Shown: positions 59,401 through 64,000 of the stretch, piece by piece
Layout of the letters: the number at the start of each line of letters is the position of its first letter
How positions within the stretch are numbered: the stretch's first letter is position 1
Assembly: GCF_964355755.1 (NCBI RefSeq)
Contig: NC_092673.1
Span: 20,775,001-20,839,000 of the forward strand
Direction: 5' to 3'
Origin: Antedon mediterranea
Taxonomy: Eukaryota > Echinodermata > Crinoidea > Comatulida > Antedonidae
Length of the DNA: 64,000 bases
Program-made: the position numbers and the translations under genes
Notes under the pieces: generated by a model
Databases searched by the model: none
What the model was told of the DNA's origin: nothing
The model's input: only the letters and a program-made list of their open reading frames with translations

Positions 59401-61380
59401 TGACGACACAAATTAAATGAAAATGAATAAATAATAATTTCTCAATGCTTGTATGTACTTACCATCCCCTAGCATCAACATCATAAGAATATAGCTCAGT
59501 TGAGATGTGTTGGTCAGTAGAACTTTTATATCCTCCGTGTAAGTACACTTTCCGTCTTTTTGGATCATACACTGATGAATGACCGTATGAGCCATATATG
59601 AAAGCACCATCCGTTTTATGACGACTCCAAGTATTATTTGCTTTTTAAAAAAGAAAAAAAATTAAATAAAGTATAGTAAAACAATAATGCATATTATATT
59701 ACTGTTATATGTTTATGGCTGGCATCTGTCACAAATGAAAATATCAATAGTTGAATGAAACTAAGCCAGGACTGTTTTAATCACCTTTATTGGTCCTATC
59801 ATTGATCAAGGGCATCTCTTGTCTAGTGCTAGACTTGCCCCAAGTCTGTATTATCTTTTTTTTTATTTATTTGTTTTTATTTCGACCGCGATTTTTGTCT
59901 GAAAATACAGACTTGTGAAACACGTATAGAAATCGATTTGCAGACCGCAAACATACGATAAGAATGACGTAGGTTATCATACCGTATTTGGCTATATGGG
60001 GCGGGCGGTATGTAAATATGGATTTCGAATCAACCAATGATCATTTTGTTTCAAAATGAAAGAGATCGAGTACGTAGGCCTACCAGTGCTTAATGTACGA
60101 TCGAGACTGTTGAAATATAAAATAGTAATGCCAAGTTGTTTTGTTTATTAATTGTTTAGTCCTTGGCCTAGGCCCTAGGCCTCTTTCGTAGGTCCTACTC
60201 AACTCGCACGTATGACCTGCCAAATAAAACGCCAATGAAGTAGGCCTACATACCACCGGCACACAACAGGGCTACACCACCACACAGAACAGGACAGGGT
60301 CTGGGTGGGAATTAAATCAAAATTATCTCCGCGTAATAAATGATCCATTCAATGTTTGATTTGCGGAGAAGCTAGCCTATCATATATCAAGACGAGTTTT
60401 CATGTTTCAAAGATCCCATCAAATGTTTACCAGACTACTAGGCATATAAAATAATTTCTAGCCTTCAGAACTTTCATAAATCATTTATGAAAATGTACCC
60501 AAGTACACATTGTCTAAACGTAACATAGCGCATGCGCATCATCTTATTTGTTGAGTCTTTGAAATTCTTAAATATGAATATTTAAACAGTGTACGAGAGA
60601 GTAGCCAATCGCATGCAGCTGAAACTAGTCAACCGGATAATCGTATGCACCAAGAATTCTTGGTGTCAAACCACGTGACTTGTGCGTGTTTCCCCAGACG
60701 GAGTATCCAAAATCAAGTAGTATACGTATGAAACGCCATATGTGCCAAAATATTTATCTTTTAACTAATATTAAGACAAAACTCCGTCTGGAACCCAGAC
60801 TAGTCTAGTGCCTACATTGACAAGAGAGGAAAGGCATGGGCCAATATGTCTATATATATATATATATAGATACTAGATGCAGGGGCTGCATAAGAGTCAG
60901 CAGTGCTGGTTTAAAATGCCTAATAGGATCCCATATACAGCACCTAGTATTCTCAGATGGTCTCCCATCCAAGCTCTAACCAGGCTCAACGTTGCTTAAC
61001 TTCGATGTTTCAACGTGGTAAAGCCGTATTGAATTACTGTTTTATATATCTTAATCATTTTACATTTACTTAATTTGTTATAGAAACATTTTTTTTTGTA
61101 ATGCCAAGGTTGATATTTAATGTGTATGGTCACATAAACTACAAATAATAAAAAACTCACTAAAATCATATTCTTGAACTATGTTTGTATATCCGTATGA
61201 TGGGTTAAAACCAAAAAATACAAGCATTTTGTCATCCACTACATGAGCTGTGTGTCCTTCTACAGCTAAAGCCTCAGGTGTGGTTAGGTTTGCCTCCCAC
61301 CTGCCATTGAACGTGTCAAATGCCCATAGCTCATTCATTGTTTCACCATTAACATCACCTCCAAACATGTATATAAAGCC
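47472..61380 (-). CDS. ATRN: Attractin-like transmembrane protein, 3' two thirds
   Basis: Exons (minus): 61161-61380, 59463-59640, 58661-58815, 58094-58246, 57214-57467, 56694-56814, 56344-56523, 55849-56049, 55506-55577, 54903-55062, 53616-53671, 53047-53211, 52370-52524, one of five transmembrane exons, 48073-48177, 47472-47726. With one transmembrane exon they give 855 aa in frame. Order: kelch repeats (ELWAFDTF..MLVFFGF, SYGHSSVYD, SAVLIDDIMYVFGGNMHNDT, HGGFNGQMFNDILLYEL), PSI repeats, laminin-type EGFs (ACQCNGHSEC, GFFGNPENGGQCEPC), a membrane-proximal beta region, membrane span, then cytosolic MMASRPVASINVEL and YEPCSEQKAAVASLF, both hallmarks of ATRN/ATRNL1. Attractins are type I membrane proteins linked in vertebrates to melanocortin signalling with MGRN1. 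The 5' kelch, CUB and EGF exons lie right of the window. The C-type lectin domain is absent: exons 56694-56814 and 56344-56523 join directly. Confidence 0.93.
47824..47952. mobile_element. MITE family C relic
   Basis: GGGCATTTATTCAAGGCATG .. TTAATTCGAATAAATATTT; degenerate copy in the last attractin intron. Confidence 0.55.
48780..48900 (-). mobile_element. tRNA-derived SINE fragment
   Basis: On the minus strand TAGCTTGGTTGCCTTGCCTT and TCCTGGTTCAAGCCCTGG resemble box A and box B of a SINE head. In the intron between TM5 and exon 48073-48177. Confidence 0.45.
49351..49490 (+). mobile_element. L2 LINE 3'-end fragment
   Basis: A frame resembling S-I-E-D-V-N-T-LLKSHLFNL is followed by AAAAGCGCTATATAAATTTG, the L2-type terminus. 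Truncated and decayed. Confidence 0.55.
49880..50022 (+). mobile_element. Retroelement 3' tail, (GAATT)n
   Basis: CCGAAATAAAGTTGAATTGA with repeated AATTG units, a common LINE/SINE end. It lies about 95 bp downstream of exon TM5. Confidence 0.5.
50115..50252 (-). CDS. ATRN: Attractin alternative transmembrane exon TM5 (canonical-like)
   Basis: 138 nt, phase 0-0, acceptor TTTTTTTAG, donor CGG|GTAAGT. It encodes VTVYQFVHLNILEFFVAF, span ISCFFLFLLIFVV and TFKIKEKIDSIKQRR. Of the five it most resembles the vertebrate attractin span as I recall it (FF..FFSCFLSLLL..WKIK), so it is probably the ancestral exon. Confidence 0.85.
50384..50512 (-). CDS. ATRN: Attractin alternative transmembrane exon TM4
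   Basis: 129 nt, phase 0-0, acceptor TTCTCACAG, donor CAG|GTAAGT. It encodes VVLRPYGMWNIILQF, span LITFLITFIMFLGGW and KIKCLIYSRIWVQ. Shortest juxtamembrane part of the set. Confidence 0.82.
50773..50910 (-). CDS. ATRN: Attractin alternative transmembrane exon TM3
   Basis: 138 nt, phase 0-0, acceptor AATCAG, donor CAG|GTAAGG. It encodes VTTIQGTDLNIMVFLSA, span SFCCFVISLLFFLSVL, then KIRDLWEARQLRQ. The intron from TM2 is only 80 nt. Confidence 0.82.
50991..51134 (-). CDS. ATRN: Attractin alternative transmembrane exon TM2
   Basis: 144 nt, phase 0-0, acceptor GCATGCAG, donor CAG|GTAAGG. It encodes VTLKHHNDFLRIILEIV, a span containing VLIFVSSLILMLFMMTVGW, and a strongly basic cytosolic edge RVRQFVYRYRLRQ, unlike the other variants. 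Confidence 0.82.
51269..51412 (-). CDS. ATRN: Attractin alternative transmembrane exon TM1
   Basis: 144 nt, phase 0-0, bounded by TTTCAG and CAG|GTAAAA. It encodes 48 residues: an extracellular lead (MQFTDEYIPSSSLPA), a hydrophobic span (MYFMSAVFALILFFTGLLGL) and KLHIASQ. This is the most divergent of the five and the first encountered in transcription. Confidence 0.8.
51606..51737. mobile_element. Palindromic MITE family B copy 6
   Basis: CACTGTCTACACTATCAAAC to AATGCAGACAGAGCTTTAG, in the intron before TM1. Confidence 0.75.
52116..52295. mobile_element. MITE family E copy in attractin intron
   Basis: GCTTGGTTCCCACTAGCGAC and GTCCTAGTGGGAACCAAGC are inverted ends. It lies 75 bp from exon 52370-52524. 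Confidence 0.8.
53722..54636. repeat. 17-bp minisatellite, about 53 units, attractin intron
   Basis: Head-to-tail units GGACACCTGTACTAAGG with variants CCAGTACTAAGG, CCTATAGCAAGG and CCTAAAGCAAGGT. Variant order suggests higher-order duplication. It fills most of the intron between exons 54903-55062 and 53616-53671. Confidence 0.9.
55119..55274. mobile_element. Palindromic MITE family B copy 7
   Basis: AGCTCTGTCTACACTATCAA to TTGATAGTGTAGACTCAGCT, 57 bp upstream of exon 54903-55062. Confidence 0.8.
56148..56306. repeat. GGATGGAAGAGAT purine-rich minisatellite
   Basis: About ten imperfect units of GGATGGAAGAGAATG or GGATGGCAGAGAATG in the 294-nt intron between exons 56344-56523 and 55849-56049. 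The minus-strand transcript is a pyrimidine-rich tract. Confidence 0.8.
57603..58055. repeat. About 85-bp repeats containing GGGGACAC, attractin intron
   Basis: Roughly four units share ACTATGGCCAACCCCTATTC, AGGGGACACCCCATATT and GTGAAACATACTAAAGGCAG. The flank of the 17-bp array (GTGTCAACACTATGGCCAAT at about 54665) matches, so the two arrays derive from one repeat family. Confidence 0.75.
58257..58615 (-). mobile_element. Truncated DNA transposon abutting an attractin exon
   Basis: Inverted, truncated copy of the 63220-63858 element: shared CAATTTGTATTAACGGA, GCCTAGCTAGGCTAGG and AAATGTACATTTAAGACAAG. Its broken end (ACCGGGTTTCC) is 11 bp from the exon starting at 58246. Confidence 0.75.
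60692..60812. mobile_element. Dispersed repeat / MITE with AGACGGAGT ends
   Basis: CCCCAGACGGAGTATCC .. AACTCCGTCTGGAACCC around the GTATGAAACGCCATATGTGC core seen at 8752. In an attractin intron. Confidence 0.65.
60936..61027 (-). pseudogene. 5S rRNA-derived sequence (pseudogene or SINE3-type head)
   Basis: The minus strand reads ACGGCTTTACCACGTTGAAA, then GAAGTTAAGCAACGTTGAGC, CTGGTTAGAGCTTGGATGGG and AGACCATCTGAGAATACTAG-GTGCTGTA. It matches 5S rRNA from its 5' end to its 3' end except for a deletion of about 20 nt in the loop B-C region and scattered substitutions. The 3' flank is not a T run. Too degraded to make 5S RNA; a 5S pseudogene or the head of a 5S-derived SINE. Confidence 0.75.
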
Positions 61381-62459
61381 CTAAAAATAGTAAAAATGAA
61401 CAAAAATTAACTCAATTCATATTATAGTATTAAATTTAATCAATAACTTGCTGTCTGACCAACAATGGCCTTCTGGATAAATATTTTTTTTTTACAGTTT
61501 TTTCTTTAAACATAAAACCCTAAAATAGTAAGAATGAACAAAAATTAACGTAATTTAAATATTTATAGTTTTACATTCAACCAATAACTTGCTGTTTGAC
61601 AATGGCCTTCTAGATGAATATTTTTCTCTTAACAGTTTTTCATGTAAAAAATGGTTATGTTGCCATCTGCTGTACATATGACAATACATTTTAATATCCT
61701 ACTGTATTTTAACATATACAATTTACTTTTAATATTCCAAAAAAATGAACTGAATAATTCTAAATGAAACATCTTGTGTTTAAATCAAGCATAACTAAAT
61801 AAAGCTCCGTCTTTTACCTTTTAAGCTGATAATAAGCTTCATAAATTATTCAAAATCAATTAAATTAATTAAAACAGGAATGATTACTAATCAATAACAA
61901 CACGCTTTAAGGTCATCTAGGTCAGGTCATTTAGCTTGTCTCTCATAGATTAATAAGGTGTTATAAATGCCAAAGGTTGTGTAATAATATAGCCACTCAT
62001 TTTTACAATTTTTTGCTAGATCATCTGAGGTGTTTTTTAGACGTTTTAATCCTAAAAATACTCTAGTCTTATTTCAGGTTTATTTATTTTAATTTTATAT
62101 ATGTACACTACGTAGACTTTCCCCAAGTCTCTAGTTATTATGTCCAGTCGTCGGGCGTTTTTATTTTTGTATGCAAAGTTCAAGTATTGTACGTATGAAA
62201 CGGCATACAGTGTATGTGCCAAAATATTATCTTTACCAATTTTTCAAGTTTACATCACTTTATTGTCAAAATGTAAAATAATAATAATTATATTGCTCAA
62301 CTTAGTATTTGACAAAAGACTAAATAAAATTTGATTCGCAGTGTATTATAAACTTGTATACAACACATGCTATTAATAAAACAGTCATCTACTGTGGCAG
62401 CTATAGCAACTAAAAGTAATAATTATATTTCAGTTCTGTCTCAATAGTAGAAAGGATAA

Positions 62460-62517
62460 ATGACAAATGTACTACAATATGTCATTGTTGTTCTATTATT
62501 CCCATTAACAATAGAAG
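62460..62517 (+). CDS. Candidate signal-peptide exon, speculative
   Basis: ATG at 62460 encodes MTNVLQYVIVVLLFPLTIE and runs into a donor-like GAAG|GTAAAT at 62518. The hydrophobic core looks like a signal peptide. No downstream exon is recognised before the window ends, and the region is inside or upstream of the attractin gene on the other strand. Chance occurrence is quite possible. Confidence 0.2.
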
Positions 62518-62807
62518 GTAAATAGCATGTGCCAAGCTACATGGCTTCTAAAATTTCCCTAAAATACCTACAAAAACAAATTTACTCAAGACTATCTAGT
62601 GTTTGTATTTCAAGTTTTCAAATCTATATTTAGATACTGTATTTTTCAAAGCTGTAGGAATAGAGTGACTTAAATACAACCACTGGGTCTCTCTACAAAC
62701 TCATCTCTCTTCAGAAGATCCTGCATGTACTGTATCCTCTAATTTTATACATTCTTTTGTATAATTATATAATATATTGTAGATGAAAATCCCACATTTT
62801 TTATTGT

Positions 62808-63072
62808 ACAGTCAACTCTACCAATACCAGACACCCTTGGGTTGGCCTTAATAGTGTACTGTATGTCAGCTCTCTCAATACCAGACACCCTTGGGTTGGC
62901 CTTAATAGTGTACTGTATGTCAGCTCTCTCAATACCAGACACTCTTGGGTTGGCCTTAATAGTGTACTGTATGTCAGCTCTCTCAATACCAGACACCCTT
63001 GGGTTGGCCTTAATAGTGTACTGTATGTCCAGTTTTCTGGAAATTCTGGTATTCAGAATATGTTTTTAATGG
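62808..63072. repeat. Dispersed repeat D with 60-bp tandem units
   Basis: Four near-identical units (CTCAATACCAGACACCCTTG then GGTTGGCCTTAATAGTGTAC) at 60-bp spacing from about 62820 to 63020, within a copy of the family at 26209. The open frames across it on both strands are produced by the repeat. Confidence 0.85.
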
Positions 63073-63219
63073 TACAGTATTATTTATTTTATTTATTCTT
63101 TCTTTTGACTAGATTGCATTTTCAGTAATGCAGTACTGCTTTCCAAAATGGTCCAGTTATAAGTTTTAAAGTAAATAAAAAGTATAAAATATTATATATA
63201 AATACATAGTAGGCCTAAT

Positions 63220-63858
63220 TTAAAGACCCCTTCCCTGCAATTTTGGACGTTTTTTGGAAAATAATACATATATATCACTTTAAAAACATTAAACCATGTC
63301 ATTTCTTGTCTTAAATGTACGTTTTATGGTAAATTATGATAAAAAGTGAGAAACAATGCACTACCTAAGTAGCTCGCGGCCATCGACCTCTCGTGGACGG
63401 TCTTAGGCCTAGCCTAGCTAGGCTTAGTTTTGTAGGCCTAGCTGGTAAACATCGGTAAAGTACGAACATCATACGCTAGCTATATACCTAGCCTGACGTT
63501 GTATAGTTGCTGCATTAATTGTCTTTCTATTTTTGCCAGACTCCGTTAATACAAATTGGGGAAAACCCGGTATTTTCGCTGAAAAGTTAGGAGTCTTCCA
63601 TTTGTTTTGGCCTCACGATCGATCGAAAAGTGGGCGAATTACAGGTGAAAAACAAAAATATCAATCCGCGCGAAATGCATTTTGGGATTTATAGCGGGCC
63701 GCTATAATTATTAGAATCGACTTTTTTTTTCACATTTTTAACCGTTTAAAGAGGAAAAAAGTTATCGCAATAGGACCATATAGTATTATTTTTACATTAA
63801 ATATAGTTTGTGATCTTAAATTAGATATAAAAAACGTAGGGAAGGGGGCTTTAAAAGA
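63220..63858 (+). mobile_element. Non-autonomous DNA transposon, full copy
   Basis: Terminal inverted repeats TTTAAAGACCCCTTCCCTGC (63220) and GTAGGGAAGGGGGCTTTAAA (63837) enclose about 640 bp without coding capacity. A second, inverted and truncated copy is at 58257-58615. Confidence 0.8.
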
Positions 63859-64000
63859 TAATGTATATACATATACACAGAACAGTTAAAAACAAATAAA
63901 AATAAAAAATGTAGGATCACTTTAATGAATTTGGGACCTAGTTTGAGTTGGTGTGGTGTGAGAGAGTGTTTTTTTGGTTTCCAGATTTGGTTGGTTTCCG

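Larger units (their letters stand above)
61381..64000. other. Right end of window: attractin upstream intron, repeats
   Basis: Apart from the repeats listed and the doubtful exon at 62460 I find no attractin exon here. The next upstream kelch, EGF and CUB exons must lie beyond 64000. Another piece of repeat D starts near 63920. Confidence 0.5.

Noticed and set aside
62745-63069. Repeat-coded frames such as the one with RADIQYTIKANPRVSGIE units
   Set aside because: Produced by a 60-bp non-coding tandem repeat open in several frames on both strands.

Overview
The window is animal genomic DNA. Coding sequence is broken into short exons with GT-AG introns, and the DNA between is AT-rich and full of MITEs, SINEs, two LINEs, a Penelope-like element and minisatellites. 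The gene set, the L2-type LINE and a SINE with an L2-like tail fit a marine invertebrate deuterostome, most likely an echinoderm. That is an inference from sequence character, not a database match.

Layout: 2.3-2.7 kb holds the first coding exon of a BMP/ADMP-like TGF-beta precursor (minus); the rest lies off the left edge. About 9 kb of repeat-bearing intergenic DNA follows. 11.6-18.7 kb is a complete ten-exon DUSP11-type RNA phosphatase (minus) with an antisense 5'-truncated L2 in intron 2. 20.4-25.2 kb is a decayed LINE (minus). 25.8-35.1 kb is a secreted CAP-domain protein with EGF-like and ShKT modules, a Thr-rich stalk and two possible C-termini (plus). 37.2-38.4 kb is an ADP-ribosylhydrolase-family gene whose metal-site acidic residues are lost (minus). 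It is head-to-head with a seven-exon PLPP5-type lipid phosphatase at 39.0-44.2 kb (plus), whose intron 4 carries a Penelope-like element. 47.5-61.4 kb is the 3' two thirds of an attractin gene (minus); its 5' exons are beyond the right edge.

The splice models were read by hand. Each keeps frame across every junction and sums to a multiple of three: DUSP11 417 aa, CAP protein 484 or 602 aa, ARH-like 347 aa, PLPP5 279 aa, attractin 855 aa within the window.

The most striking feature is in the attractin gene. Where one transmembrane exon is expected there are five consecutive, divergent, phase 0-0 exons (50115-51412). Each encodes one membrane span plus a juxtamembrane stretch, and each has its own splice sites. 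This looks like a cassette for alternative, probably mutually exclusive, choice of the membrane anchor. The same gene lacks the C-type lectin domain of vertebrate attractins.
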